A stretch of 14,666 nucleotides of DNA, taken from assembly GCA_024654105.1 (NCBI GenBank), contig JANLID010000124.1, positions 1 to 14,666 of the forward strand, given 5' to 3'. The stretch is from Gallionella sp. Lineage in GTDB: Bacteria; Pseudomonadota; Gammaproteobacteria; Burkholderiales; Gallionellaceae. The translations under genes and the position numbers were made by a program. The notes under the pieces were generated by a model. The model saw only the letters and a list, made by a program, of their open reading frames with translations, was not told the DNA's origin and searched no databases. This document shows positions 1 to 8,135 of the stretch, in pieces; within the stretch, counting starts at the first letter, position 1; each line of letters opens with the position of its first letter.

Positions 1-679
1 CCGCGATGTATTCCGCCGACATCAGCCATTCGGAAATGGTCGCCGACATGCCGCGCTTGAGGATCACCGGCTTGTTGATGCGCCCGACTTCCTTGAGCAA
101 GTCGAAATTCTGCATGTTGCGCGTGCCGATCTGGATCACGTCCACGTCGTATTCCATGAATAAATCAATCTGGCGCACGTCCATCAACTCGGTGACGATG
201 GGCAATTTGTACGGGCTGGCCGCCTTGCGGAACATGTCCAGTCCCTCTTTGCCCTTGCCCTGAAAAGCGTACGGGCTGGTGCGCGGCTTGAACGCTCCGC
301 CGCGCATCATGCGGCAGCCCGCTTCGTGCACAAACCTGGCCGACAAATCCATCTGTTCCTGCGTTTCCACCGAACACGGCCCGGCAATCACCTGAATCTG
401 CTTGCCGCCGAGCGGGATGCCGCCGATGTCGATCACGGTATCGTTGCGATGCGATTCGCGCGACACGATCTTGTATTGTTTGACGATATGCATCGCCGAT
501 TCCACGCCGGGCAGCGGCGTGAACATTTCTTCCGTCAACTGACGTTCATCACCGATCGCGCCGATCACCGTGCGCTCGATACCGCGCGAGATATTCGCTT
601 TCAGACCTGCTGCTTCAAGTTTATTGACCACTGCGCCAACCTGCTCGTCGGTGACATCTTTTCCCATCACGATAATCAT
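1..679 (-). CDS. aroF: 3-deoxy-7-phosphoheptulonate (DAHP) synthase, type I beta, partial (C-terminal part beyond window)
   Basis: This is the cytoplasmic enzyme that condenses phosphoenolpyruvate with erythrose 4-phosphate, the first step of the shikimate pathway. The N-terminal 226 residues are visible. Residues 1-70 form a small ferredoxin-like/ACT-like domain (start MIIVMGKDVTDEQ), as in the feedback-regulated Thermotoga-type enzymes. The TIM barrel then begins with AGPCSVE (99-105; Cys102 sits at the metal-ligand position of that family), followed by GGAFKPRTSPYAFQG (127-141, phosphate/PEP binding), QIGTRNMQNF (183-192) and KPVILKRG (203-210). The ATG overlaps the hisC TGA as ATGA and has a GGAGAG ribosome site 5 bases upstream, so translation is probably coupled. 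The aroF-type name is by family; aroG is an equally usual label. The frame is open to the window edge and the catalytic His/Glu/Asp of the C-terminal half cannot be checked. Confidence 0.93.
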   Translation of the reverse strand, partial: MIIVMGKDVTDEQVGAVVNKLEAAGLKANISRGIERTVIGAIGDERQLTEEMFTPLPGVESAMHIVKQYKIVSRESHRNDTVIDIGGIPLGGKQIQVIAGPCSVETQEQMDLSARFVHEAGCRMMRGGAFKPRTSPYAFQGKGKEGLDMFRKAASPYKLPIVTELMDVRQIDLFMEYDVDVIQIGTRNMQNFDLLKEVGRINKPVILKRGMSATISEWLMSAEYIA

Positions 680-1785
680 TGCTTCTCTCCAAGTATCCGC
701 TTCAGCGCGGACAAAAATTTATCATTCTCCGACTCCAGCCCGATGCTCACGCGCAACCAGCCCGGCATATTGTAATTGGCAATCGGCCGCACAATCACGC
801 CCAGCTCCAGCAAGCGCCGGTACACGGCCATCGCATCGTCGATTCTGAAACTGACGAAGTTGCCATACGACGGGATGTATTCCAGCTCCAGCCTGATCAG
901 TTCTGCGGTAATCTGCGCCATGCCGCGCCGGTTCAGCACAAAGGTCTGCTGCACAAAATCCGTGTCCTGCAACGCCGCCAAGGCGGCGGCTTGCGCCACG
1001 CTGTTGACGTTGAACGGCTGGCGCACGCGATTCAGCATATCGATGACTTGTGCATCGCCCAGCGCGTAACCGACGCGCAAGGAGGCCAGCCCGTAAGCTT
1101 TGGAGAAGGTGCGCGAGATGATCAGATTGGGGAATTCTTTCAGCCAACCGACGCTATCGTAACGGCATTCCTCCGGCAGGTATTCGTTATAGGCCTCGTC
1201 CAGCACCACCAGCATGTTCGCCGGCAAGGCGCGCAGCAACGCGTGCAAGGCCTCACCCGGCAAAAATGTGCCGGTCGGATTGTTCGGGTTGGCGATAAAA
1301 ATCATTTTCGCGCCCTGCCCCACCGCTGCCGCGCGCATCGCGTCCAGATCATGGCCGAAATTTCTGGCCGCGACGCTGATGCCGGTCGCGCCGACCGCTT
1401 GCGTCGCCAGCGCGTACACCGCGAAAGCGTGATCCGAATAAACCGCCTTGTCGTCGGCGGTCAGGAAGGCGCGCGCCGCCAGTTCCAGCAGATCGTTGGA
1501 GCCATTGCCCAGCACGATCTGATCGTGCGCCACACCGTAGCGTTGTGCCAGCGCATCTTTCAGCGCGAAGCCGTTGCCATCCGGATACAGGCCTATCTCG
1601 TCGAGTGCGGCATGTGCCGCGGCAACCGCCTTCGGGCTCGCGCCCAGCGGGTTTTCGTTCGAGGCCAGCTTGACGATGCCGCTGATGCCCAGTTCGCGCT
1701 CCAGTTCGGAGATCGGCTTGCCGGGCTGGTACGGTGCGATGGCGCGAATGTAGGCCGGCGCCAGTTCGGAATAAGCAAGACTCAT
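676..1785 (-). CDS. hisC: Histidinol-phosphate aminotransferase (HisC family, class I/II PLP aminotransferase)
   Basis: HisC transfers the amino group between glutamate and imidazole acetol phosphate in histidine biosynthesis. Copies placed in aromatic operons often also serve as phenylalanine/tyrosine aminotransferases. The protein has 369 residues, normal for the family. Visible marks are SNENPLG (42-48), YPDGNG (67-72), NPNNPTG (166-172, cofactor ring and substrate-carboxylate region), DEAYNEY (196-202, with the Asp that contacts the PLP nitrogen) and SRTFSKAYGLASLRVGY (224-240), where Lys229 is the Schiff-base lysine. The C-terminal part has RVSIGLESEN with the substrate-carboxylate Arg. 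The ATG overlaps the methyltransferase TGA, and its own TGA overlaps the DAHP synthase ATG. Its place between pheA and DAHP synthase, away from other his genes, suggests the hisC2-type aromatic role; that is inference from context. Confidence 0.93.
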   Translation of the reverse strand: MSLAYSELAPAYIRAIAPYQPGKPISELERELGISGIVKLASNENPLGASPKAVAAAHAALDEIGLYPDGNGFALKDALAQRYGVAHDQIVLGNGSNDLLELAARAFLTADDKAVYSDHAFAVYALATQAVGATGISVAARNFGHDLDAMRAAAVGQGAKMIFIANPNNPTGTFLPGEALHALLRALPANMLVVLDEAYNEYLPEECRYDSVGWLKEFPNLIISRTFSKAYGLASLRVGYALGDAQVIDMLNRVRQPFNVNSVAQAAALAALQDTDFVQQTFVLNRRGMAQITAELIRLELEYIPSYGNFVSFRIDDAMAVYRRLLELGVIVRPIANYNMPGWLRVSIGLESENDKFLSALKRILGEKQ

Positions 1786-2555
1786 TTCGGTTTACGCAAC
1801 AGGAAATACAATTCGCCCGGACAGCCCGGAAACAGCGCGCCGAACCACAGGTTGAAGCGCAGCCACCACTTGTAGTTTTCCAGGAAAAAGCCCTTCTTGC
1901 GCATCAAAAACGCACCGCTCAGAAACTCCACTTCCAGCCCGTTCGCTGCCGCCAGATCGCGCACGCGCTGCGGCGAGAACACGCTGACATGCCCGTATTT
2001 TCCTGCATCGGGACGAATCCTGTTTTCGCGCGACTGTGCCACGGAACCCGGCGTGGAAGGAAAACCGCCGATCAGCATGCCGCCCGGCTTGAGATGCGGC
2101 ACGAGCTTCGCAATCAGCTCTTCCGGCCTGAACAGATGCTCCAGCACATGCAGCAGAATCATCGCGTCATATTGCCGGCTTTCGTCCAGCCTGAACTCTG
2201 CGCTCTCCAGATCGACTTCGTAGAAATGGTTATAACCGGCACGTTCCAGGATGTCCTTGCGGATCAACGCATCCACCGCATCCCAACTGGCCAGCGGCAC
2301 TTTTTCGCCGCCATGCCCGGCGGCAGCGCGCATGAAACCCAGCATCTGCCCGACATCCACGCCGATTTCGCACACGTCCAATGCGCCCTTGCGCGCGGCA
2401 TCTCCACGCAGGAAGTGGTACATAAACCAGTAGCGCACCAGGCGGATCGGGTAATTGATGCGCTTCAGTTCGGCAGGAATGCCGTAATTTTCATCCTGCA
2501 AGGTCGGATTGTTTTTCAGGAACTCAATGTCCCAACACAGTTGCGGCATTGCCAT
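1782..2555 (-). CDS. Class I SAM-dependent methyltransferase of unknown substrate
   Basis: The protein has 257 residues. A Rossmann-type SAM fold is suggested by VCEIGVDVG (61-69, motif I, a GxGxG variant with only partial glycine conservation), LLHVLEHLFRP (134-144, the usual post-II/motif IV region of small-molecule methyltransferases) and LKPGGMLIGGFPS (155-167, motif VI/VII). The tail is basic and aromatic (ENYKWWLRFNLWF). I chose the ATG at 2555 because GGGAG lies 7 bases upstream; a TTG 33 bases earlier, overlapping the end of pheA, lacks a comparable site. It is overlapped at its 3' end by hisC (ATGA). The substrate is not recognisable: quinone, sugar and rRNA methylation cannot be separated by eye. 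It is not a known step of phenylalanine or serine synthesis, so its presence inside this operon is unexplained. Confidence 0.82.
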   Translation of the reverse strand: MAMPQLCWDIEFLKNNPTLQDENYGIPAELKRINYPIRLVRYWFMYHFLRGDAARKGALDVCEIGVDVGQMLGFMRAAAGHGGEKVPLASWDAVDALIRKDILERAGYNHFYEVDLESAEFRLDESRQYDAMILLHVLEHLFRPEELIAKLVPHLKPGGMLIGGFPSTPGSVAQSRENRIRPDAGKYGHVSVFSPQRVRDLAAANGLEVEFLSGAFLMRKKGFFLENYKWWLRFNLWFGALFPGCPGELYFLLRKPK

Positions 2556-2562
2556 GCATTTA

Positions 2563-2567
2563 CTCCC
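2563..2567 (-). promoter_or_regulatory. Ribosome binding site (GGGAG) fixing the methyltransferase start
   Basis: GGGAG on the minus strand stands 7 bases before the ATG at 2555. It decides against the upstream in-frame TTG at 2588. A small hairpin, GTTGCC-GTTTA-GGCAAC, containing the pheA stop codon, lies just upstream and might tune reinitiation; that is inference. Confidence 0.6.
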
Positions 2568-2577
2568 GGACAGTTGC

Positions 2578-3669
2578 CTAAACGGCAACCGGGTATGAAC
2601 CTAAAATTTTGATAAAGGCGGCGACTTGCCTGAGTTCGGCCAATGCGGCAGCCACCCCGGTATCGGCTTGATGCCCCTCGATGTCCATGTAGAACACATA
2701 TTCCCACAGTCCGGAACGTGCCGGGCGCGACTCCAGCCTGGTCATGCTCACGCCATGTCTGGCCAGCGGCGCCAACAGGTCATGCACCGCACCGGGGCGG
2801 TTCGCGGCGGACAACACCAGCGAGGTCTTGTCGTTGCCGGAAGGCGCGACCTGCTGTTTGCCCAGCACCAGAAAACGCGTGGTATTCCTGGCATCGTCCT
2901 CGATATTTTCCACGCACACGCTCAAGCCGAAATGCACGGCTGCCTGAACGCCTGCGACCGCCGCGCTGTGCGGATTTTCCGCGGCCAGTCGTGCCGCTTC
3001 GGCATTGCTGGCGGCGGGAATACGCGCCGCATTTGGCAGATGGGCATTCAGCCAGCCCTGGCATTGACCCAATGATTGCGGATGCGAATAGATAGTCTTG
3101 ATCGTGCTCAATTCGCAATGTTGCGACAGCAGGCACTGGTGCACCGGCAGCATCACTTCGCCGCATACCTGCAACGTGCTTTGCAGCAGCAAATCCAGCG
3201 TCCGGCCGATCGCGCCTTCGCTGGAGTTTTCCACCGGCACCATGCCGTGATGGGCTGTGCCGTTTTCTACCGCACGGAATACATCGTCAATGGTTGCGCA
3301 AGGCTGCCCCTGCACCGCGCTGCCGAAACGCATGAAGGCGGCCTGCTCGCTGAACGTGCCTTCCGGGCCCAGATAAGCCACCGTCAACGGTGCCTCCAGT
3401 GCGCGGCACTGCGACACCACTTCGGTGAACAACCGCACCACGGCAGCGTTACTCAATGGGCCGGTATTATTTTCCTGCAAGCGTTGCAATACCTGCGCCT
3501 CGCGCTCCGGGCGCAACACCGCGCCATTCGGGTTCCCGGACAAATGTTTTTCGTACTCCTTGAGGTGGCCGATTTGCTGCGCCAGCGCGGCGCGCTGATT
3601 GACGAGTTTCAACAACTCGTCATCCAGACGATCAATCTGCTCGCGATGCTGTTTTAATTTTTCGCTCAT
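2578..3669 (-). CDS. pheA: Bifunctional chorismate mutase / prephenate dehydratase (P-protein)
   Basis: PheA converts chorismate to prephenate and then to phenylpyruvate, the committed steps to phenylalanine. At 363 residues it is the usual proteobacterial fusion length. Domain order: an AroQ-type helical chorismate mutase at about 1-92 (RxxIDxLDDELLKLVNQRAALA, then RPEREAQVL at 53-61); a prephenate dehydratase at about 96-272 (GPEGTFSEQAA 101-111, VPVENSSEG 144-152, and NTTRFLVLG 262-270, the catalytic Thr-Arg-Phe signature); and an ACT regulatory domain at about 282-360. The ACT domain has GAVHDLL (293-299) and ESRP (313-316), matching the GALV and ESRP phenylalanine-binding motifs, so allosteric inhibition by phenylalanine is expected. 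Its ATG overlaps the serA-type TGA as ATGA. No leader peptide or attenuator can be placed upstream, since the junction is coding. Confidence 0.97.
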   Translation of the reverse strand: MSEKLKQHREQIDRLDDELLKLVNQRAALAQQIGHLKEYEKHLSGNPNGAVLRPEREAQVLQRLQENNTGPLSNAAVVRLFTEVVSQCRALEAPLTVAYLGPEGTFSEQAAFMRFGSAVQGQPCATIDDVFRAVENGTAHHGMVPVENSSEGAIGRTLDLLLQSTLQVCGEVMLPVHQCLLSQHCELSTIKTIYSHPQSLGQCQGWLNAHLPNAARIPAASNAEAARLAAENPHSAAVAGVQAAVHFGLSVCVENIEDDARNTTRFLVLGKQQVAPSGNDKTSLVLSAANRPGAVHDLLAPLARHGVSMTRLESRPARSGLWEYVFYMDIEGHQADTGVAAALAELRQVAAFIKILGSYPVAV

Positions 3670-4856
3670 GCTGTCTCGGGTAAAGGCAAATCGCGCACCA
3701 TCAACACCCCCGGAATGGCGGCGATCTGTGCAAGCAATTCAACGGGCAATGCGGAGTCGGTATCCACCAGCGTGTAAGCCATTTCACCGCGCGACTTGTT
3801 CATCATGTTGTGAATATTAATGCCTGCCTCCGCCAGCGTGGTGGAAATCTGCCCCAGCATGTTCGGCACGTTGCTGTTGGCAACCGCCAGACGGAACGAC
3901 GATTCGCGCGGCATCACCAGCGCCGGGAAATTCACCGTGTTGGTGATGTTGCCGTGCTCCAGGTATTCGCGCACCTGTTCCACCACCATCACCGCGCAGT
4001 TTTCTTCCGCCTCCTCTGTGGATGCGCCCAGATGCGGCAGCGCAATAATTTTCGGATTGCCCTGCGTCCTGCCGGTGGGGAAATCGCAGACGTAGTAGCG
4101 GATATGCTTGCCGGCAAGTCCGGCAATAACCGCCGCTTCGTTGACGATGGCATCGCGCGAGAAATTCAGCAGCACCGAGCCGGCCTTCATCGCCTGCACG
4201 CGCTGCGCGTTGATCAGGTCGCGCGTCACCTCCAGCAACGGCACGTGCAGCGAGACGAAATCGCTGTGCCTGAGCAGGTCTTCGACGCTATGCGCCTTCT
4301 TTACCTGCGAAGACAAACTCCAAGCCCCTTCCACGGTAATTTCCGGATCGTAGCCGATCACCTTCATGCCCAGTCCGATGGCGGCATCCGCCACCAGGCG
4401 CCCGATCGCGCCCAGCCCGATGATACCCAGCGTGCGCCCGTTCAGCTCGCTGCCCGCAAAATTCTTTTTGCCGTCCTCGACCAGCTTGTGCATGGTCGCA
4501 TCGTCGCCCTGCAAACCTGCGGTGAATTGCAGCGCGGGCACAATGTTGCGCGAGGCCAGCAACATGCCCGCGATAACCAGTTCTTTCACCGCATTGGCAT
4601 TCGCACCCGGCGCATTGAACACCGGCACGCCGCGCGCGCTCATTTTCTGCACCGGCACGTTGTTGGTTCCGGCGCCGGCGCGCGCAACAGCCTTGACGCA
4701 GGCGGGAATCTCCATGTCATGCATCACTTGCGAACGCACCAGAATCGCGTCCGGCTCGGTCACGTCAGCGCCAACCTGATAAGTGTCCGCAGGGAAACGT
4801 TTCAGCCCGTGTGCGGAAATCTTGTTCAGCGTGAGGATGCGGTATGGGTTAGCCAT
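3666..4856 (-). CDS. serA: D-3-phosphoglycerate dehydrogenase-like D-2-hydroxyacid dehydrogenase with ACT domain
   Basis: SerA oxidises 3-phosphoglycerate to 3-phosphohydroxypyruvate with NAD, the first step of serine synthesis; SerC, encoded just upstream, uses the product. From the ATG at 4856 it has 396 residues. The N-terminal substrate lobe carries RAGAGTNNVP (59-68) and NAPGANANAVKEL (81-93). The NAD Rossmann fold has GLGAIG (147-152) and an acidic ribose-binding Asp170. Arg234 (NFSRDAIVNE) and His275 (LPHLGAST) are the catalytic Arg and His. A C-terminal ACT domain at about 325-390 suggests serine feedback. The catalytic Glu normally found between them is not at its usual place: the sequence reads CDFPTGRTQGNP, with Gly262 where Glu is expected. 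An ATG at 4874 in frame would add six residues and overlap serC by 26 bases; I prefer 4856 because family members start close to KILTLNKIS. Neither start has a strong ribosome site. Confidence 0.87.
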   Translation of the reverse strand: MANPYRILTLNKISAHGLKRFPADTYQVGADVTEPDAILVRSQVMHDMEIPACVKAVARAGAGTNNVPVQKMSARGVPVFNAPGANANAVKELVIAGMLLASRNIVPALQFTAGLQGDDATMHKLVEDGKKNFAGSELNGRTLGIIGLGAIGRLVADAAIGLGMKVIGYDPEITVEGAWSLSSQVKKAHSVEDLLRHSDFVSLHVPLLEVTRDLINAQRVQAMKAGSVLLNFSRDAIVNEAAVIAGLAGKHIRYYVCDFPTGRTQGNPKIIALPHLGASTEEAEENCAVMVVEQVREYLEHGNITNTVNFPALVMPRESSFRLAVANSNVPNMLGQISTTLAEAGINIHNMMNKSRGEMAYTLVDTDSALPVELLAQIAAIPGVLMVRDLPLPETA

Positions 4857-5943
4857 TTTTCTGGGCGAATTCATTCATGAAATCGACCAACACCTGCACG
4901 CCTGCCAGCGGCATCGCGTTATAAATCGAGGCGCGCATCCCGCCCACCGAACGATGCCCCTTGAGTTGCAGCAGCCCGCGCGCATCGGCCTGCTTGAGGA
5001 AATCGCCATCCAGATTCGCATCTCTCAAAGTGAACGGCACGTTCATGCGCGAGCGGTCCGACAGCGCTACCGGACAATTGTAGAAACCATTGCTGGCATC
5101 AATCGCGGCATACAACAGCTTCGCCTTGGCGATATTCACCTGCTCCATCGCGGCGATACCACCGTTTTTCTTTAACAACCGGAACACCAGTCCGGCGATA
5201 TAAATGCCGTAAGTCGGCGGCGTGTTGTACATCGAATCGTTGTCGGCATGGGTCTTGTAATCCAGCATGGCCGGGGTTCCGGCCAGCGGTTGCCCGATCA
5301 GGTCGTCGCGCACGATGACGATGGTCAGCCCTGCCGGGCCGATATTTTTTTGCGCGCCGGCGTAAATCAGGCCGTATTTACTCACATCAACCGGACGCGA
5401 CAGGATATTGGAGGACATGTCTGCCACCAGCGGCACATCGCCGGGCATATTGTCTATCGGGGGCAGCCAGTTGAATTCCACGCCGCCGATGGTTTCGTTC
5501 GGGGTGTAATGCAGATAGGCGGCATTCGGGTCGCGCTGCCAGGTTTCGAACGCGGGAATATAGGAAAAGTTCTTGTCCGCGCCGGTTGCCACCACATTTA
5601 CGGTACAGAATTTTTTGGCTTCGCTGATCGCCTTTTTCGACCATTCTCCGGTGTGCACGTAATCAGCCGAAGTCTTGCCGCGCAACAAATTCATCGGGAT
5701 CATGGCAAACTGCTGGCTGGCCCCGCCTTGCAGGAACAGCACCTTGTAATTGGCGGGTATGCCCATCAGCTCGCGCAAATCGGCCTCGGCCTGCGCCTGG
5801 ATGCTCATATATTCCTTGCCGCGATGCGACATTTCCATTACCGACATGCCGCTGCCATGCCAGTCGGGCAATTCCGCCTGCGCCTGCTGCAATACCTCTT
5901 TCGGCAATACTGCCGGACCCGCGCTGAAGTTGTAAATTGTCAT
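4849..5943 (-). CDS. serC: Phosphoserine / phosphohydroxythreonine aminotransferase
   Basis: SerC is the PLP enzyme that converts 3-phosphohydroxypyruvate and glutamate to phosphoserine, and also acts in pyridoxal phosphate synthesis. The 364 residues match the usual length and align from the first residues (MTIYNFSAGPAVLP). Other marks are LQGGASQQFAMIPMNL (71-86), VADMSSNILSRPVDV (173-187) and YAGAQKNIGPAGL (194-206), in which Lys199 is the PLP lysine. HRSVGGMRASIYNA near the end is the conserved substrate-binding loop. GGAGAG lies about 7 bases before the ATG. Only 23 bases separate it from the ParA-like gene upstream, leaving little room for a separate promoter there, and it overlaps the downstream serA-type gene by 8 bases. 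In many betaproteobacteria serC directly follows gyrA; here two extra genes intervene. Confidence 0.97.
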   Translation of the reverse strand: MTIYNFSAGPAVLPKEVLQQAQAELPDWHGSGMSVMEMSHRGKEYMSIQAQAEADLRELMGIPANYKVLFLQGGASQQFAMIPMNLLRGKTSADYVHTGEWSKKAISEAKKFCTVNVVATGADKNFSYIPAFETWQRDPNAAYLHYTPNETIGGVEFNWLPPIDNMPGDVPLVADMSSNILSRPVDVSKYGLIYAGAQKNIGPAGLTIVIVRDDLIGQPLAGTPAMLDYKTHADNDSMYNTPPTYGIYIAGLVFRLLKKNGGIAAMEQVNIAKAKLLYAAIDASNGFYNCPVALSDRSRMNVPFTLRDANLDGDFLKQADARGLLQLKGHRSVGGMRASIYNAMPLAGVQVLVDFMNEFAQKNG

Positions 5944-5966
5944 GCTGTTCTCTCCGTTTCAGAATT

Positions 5967-6950
5967 TTAAGAAAATGCGACACCTGCATTTGCGGCTATT
6001 TTACCTGCCAGTCTTTTGAAATCCGAATAACAACTCGCAACTGCCTCTTGGTGTGACCCAATTGCACCATCGGCAGATTTCAGGAAAAAAATCGGCTTGT
6101 TCGCTTCCATCGCCATCGGCATCAGGCTGCGGTAATGCTTCAGCAGAGCGAGCATATAGGGATCATCGGCCACAGAAATATTGCTTGTAGCTTCCTCAGT
6201 CAACACGGATTCACGATAAGTCTGAGGAATTCTATCCAGCCAGCGCTGATAGGCTTTCACAGGACGACTGTCTCGAATTCCGTGTTGCATAACAATGTAA
6301 CCTATGGGCTGCATCGATCCTTTTGGCATCGGTACCTCAGTAGGTGCTTTATTCAATAGTTCTCTCCAAACTTCGCGCCACTCATTCAGTGTTGGCCCAA
6401 GATTCTTGAGGCCTTGCAAAGAAAATAAATCAGGCGCCAGCGGCAAACAGACTTGATCGGAAGCAATTAATGCTGACCGGTTAATCGCCCCAAGATTTGG
6501 CCCCACATCAATCAAAACCAGCTCCGCTCCCCCATCAGCACCATGTTGTACAAGGCGATGAAAAGCGGTCATCGTACGGAAAGCGGATTCATCACCCAAC
6601 TGGCAATTAGGCCATGCAGCTGAAAGCTTATCTTCAAATCGAGACAGCCCGAGATCCCCCGGGATCAAACCGAGTTTTTCCGTAATCTTCTCAATGTGTG
6701 GCGAGGCAATATCCCCGACACCCCGCAAAATCGGACGAATGGCCCCGTAAACAGTATCTGGATGTTCGCCATCCGGCCACAATTCTTCCAGACGCTCTTC
6801 GCCAAGAAACATGGATGTCAGATTGGCCTGCGGATCGAGGTCAACCGCCAGCGTTTTAATTCCACGATCCGCAAACATCCAGGCCAAGTGATACACAAGC
6901 GAAGTCTTGCCTACCCCTCCCTTGTTATTAAAAAAAGCAATGGTTCTCAT
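5967..6950 (-). CDS. ParA/MinD-family P-loop ATPase, orphan (no ParB beside it)
   Basis: The 327-residue protein has a deviant Walker A, KGGVGKTS (10-17), with the signature lysine Lys10; a Walker A' region, DLDPQANLT (37-45); and Walker B, LVLIDVGP (144-151), followed by NLGAINRSALIASDQVCLPLAPD as in plasmid and chromosomal ParA ATPases. Such proteins dimerise on ATP and bind DNA non-specifically to move or position a cargo. A C-terminal stretch of about 120 residues follows the core and ends without a recognised domain. No ParB, no centromere-like iterons and no second ParA are visible, and true partition loci pair with ParB, so this is probably not chromosome segregation. Its ATG overlaps the AlbA_2/ATPase TGA as ATGA, so the two proteins are probably made together. 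The gene is AT-richer than gyrA and serC. Function beyond ATPase is not known from sequence. Confidence 0.85.
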   Translation of the reverse strand: MRTIAFFNNKGGVGKTSLVYHLAWMFADRGIKTLAVDLDPQANLTSMFLGEERLEELWPDGEHPDTVYGAIRPILRGVGDIASPHIEKITEKLGLIPGDLGLSRFEDKLSAAWPNCQLGDESAFRTMTAFHRLVQHGADGGAELVLIDVGPNLGAINRSALIASDQVCLPLAPDLFSLQGLKNLGPTLNEWREVWRELLNKAPTEVPMPKGSMQPIGYIVMQHGIRDSRPVKAYQRWLDRIPQTYRESVLTEEATSNISVADDPYMLALLKHYRSLMPMAMEANKPIFFLKSADGAIGSHQEAVASCYSDFKRLAGKIAANAGVAFS

Positions 6951-8131
6951 TGCGCTCCCCGCCGGATCGTAACCGCAACCACCTTGTCTTCAAAACTGAA
7001 TTCCGCTGGAGGGTTGCCGTTCTCTTCCAATAATTTTTGCGCTTGCTGAATACCAAAGCCGAACCTGTTGACGTAACCCATTGCCTTCAGGGCTTCAGCC
7101 ATTACCGGATTGCGGTAACTGTTACGGCTCATGATGGTTTCCGGCGTTACCTCTCCATACAAACCACCGGGACTTTGTATCTCGATACGATCTAAAAACC
7201 AATAAAACCGAATAGGCGTATTGGATTGATAATCGCGGTGTATTACCGCGTTATGCAACAGTTCACGAACAGCCCATTCCGGATACTCGGGCGACAATTG
7301 ATCCTGAAACCCTTTTCCGGGCTTCATCCCTACTTGATTGTACGCGCGGAATTTATCGCGCAGACCATCCAGAACAGTACGCATATCCCCGGAAAGTTCC
7401 GCTTGGTCAACTGGCATTTCTGTCATCGTCGAACCGGGAAAACGCAGAAATTGCACATACGCTCCCGGCAGGAAAAAGCGTGGATTATTTCCGAACAACA
7501 GGATACCCGTGGTGGTAGGGCATTTTTTTGACAGATCAAACAGCCGCAAGGAAGCTAATTGCTCTTCAATTGTGCGGCGATTCGCTTCAATCACTTCGGG
7601 TGCGATCACTTGAGCACGATATTCACTGAACAAGCGGAGGGACAAATCCGCAATGCCCGCTTCAGGAAAAGGGAGCACATCAAAAGTATGCGCCCTGGCA
7701 ACACGCTTCTCGGTTAATACCCGCTCATCTTGCTCGTGCGCCGTGCCTTTGCGTGGCCCGATACGCACCCAAATCGCTCCCTTGTAACGAACTGGCGGCA
7801 TATCAGAAGGCAGCGTTTCCACCACGGCAACATCGCCACCCTGTAATTTGAATCTTGCCACGCTCATCACCGGCTGCGGCAGCACGTTGCCATCGGATCG
7901 AATAGCCCCAAGATTTTGCAATAGCTGATCAGTAACGTTCAGACCAGACAGGCTTCCATCATCCCTAACGCCAATCAACAAATAGCCGGGTTGACGATGG
8001 TTGGGCAAATCATTGGCAAACGCACAAATTGCTTGGCAAAACTTGTCAGTATCAGAAACGGAAATCGTGCGCTCGACACGATCCGATTCAAGATCGGACA
8101 ACAACTCGATCAATTGCGCTTCGGTCAACAT
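6947..8131 (-). CDS. AlbA_2 (Schlafen-type) DNA/RNA-binding domain plus GHKL-like ATPase C-terminus
   Basis: From the ATG at 8131 the protein has 394 residues. An AlbA_2 domain fills about 1-135: LSDLESDRVERT near the start, then FCQAICAFANDLPNH (31-45), YLLIGVRDDG (50-59), and VRYKGAIWVRIGPRKG (114-129). The C-terminal third resembles the HATPase_c_4 part of COG2865-type proteins: ELLHNAVIHRDY (290-301, the N-box), SPGGLYG (320-326, a G-box) and RFGFGI (356-361). The family is annotated as transcriptional regulator or ATP-binding protein; several members lie in defence islands. I preferred 8131 because family proteins start close to MLTEAQL. A longer start at 8149 would overlap the end of gyrA by 14 bases, with GGAGG too close to be useful. 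The TGA overlaps the ParA-like ATG. It sits 4 bases after the gyrA stop, so it depends on gyrA transcription unless an internal promoter exists. Confidence 0.83.
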   Translation of the reverse strand: MLTEAQLIELLSDLESDRVERTISVSDTDKFCQAICAFANDLPNHRQPGYLLIGVRDDGSLSGLNVTDQLLQNLGAIRSDGNVLPQPVMSVARFKLQGGDVAVVETLPSDMPPVRYKGAIWVRIGPRKGTAHEQDERVLTEKRVARAHTFDVLPFPEAGIADLSLRLFSEYRAQVIAPEVIEANRRTIEEQLASLRLFDLSKKCPTTTGILLFGNNPRFFLPGAYVQFLRFPGSTMTEMPVDQAELSGDMRTVLDGLRDKFRAYNQVGMKPGKGFQDQLSPEYPEWAVRELLHNAVIHRDYQSNTPIRFYWFLDRIEIQSPGGLYGEVTPETIMSRNSYRNPVMAEALKAMGYVNRFGFGIQQAQKLLEENGNPPAEFSFEDKVVAVTIRRGAQ

Positions 8132-8135
8132 ACGT

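Noticed and set aside
679..1875. Plus-strand open frame of 398 codons opposite hisC
   Set aside because: Shadow frame of a clear hisC with a complete set of PLP motifs; composition typical of antisense translation in GC-rich DNA.
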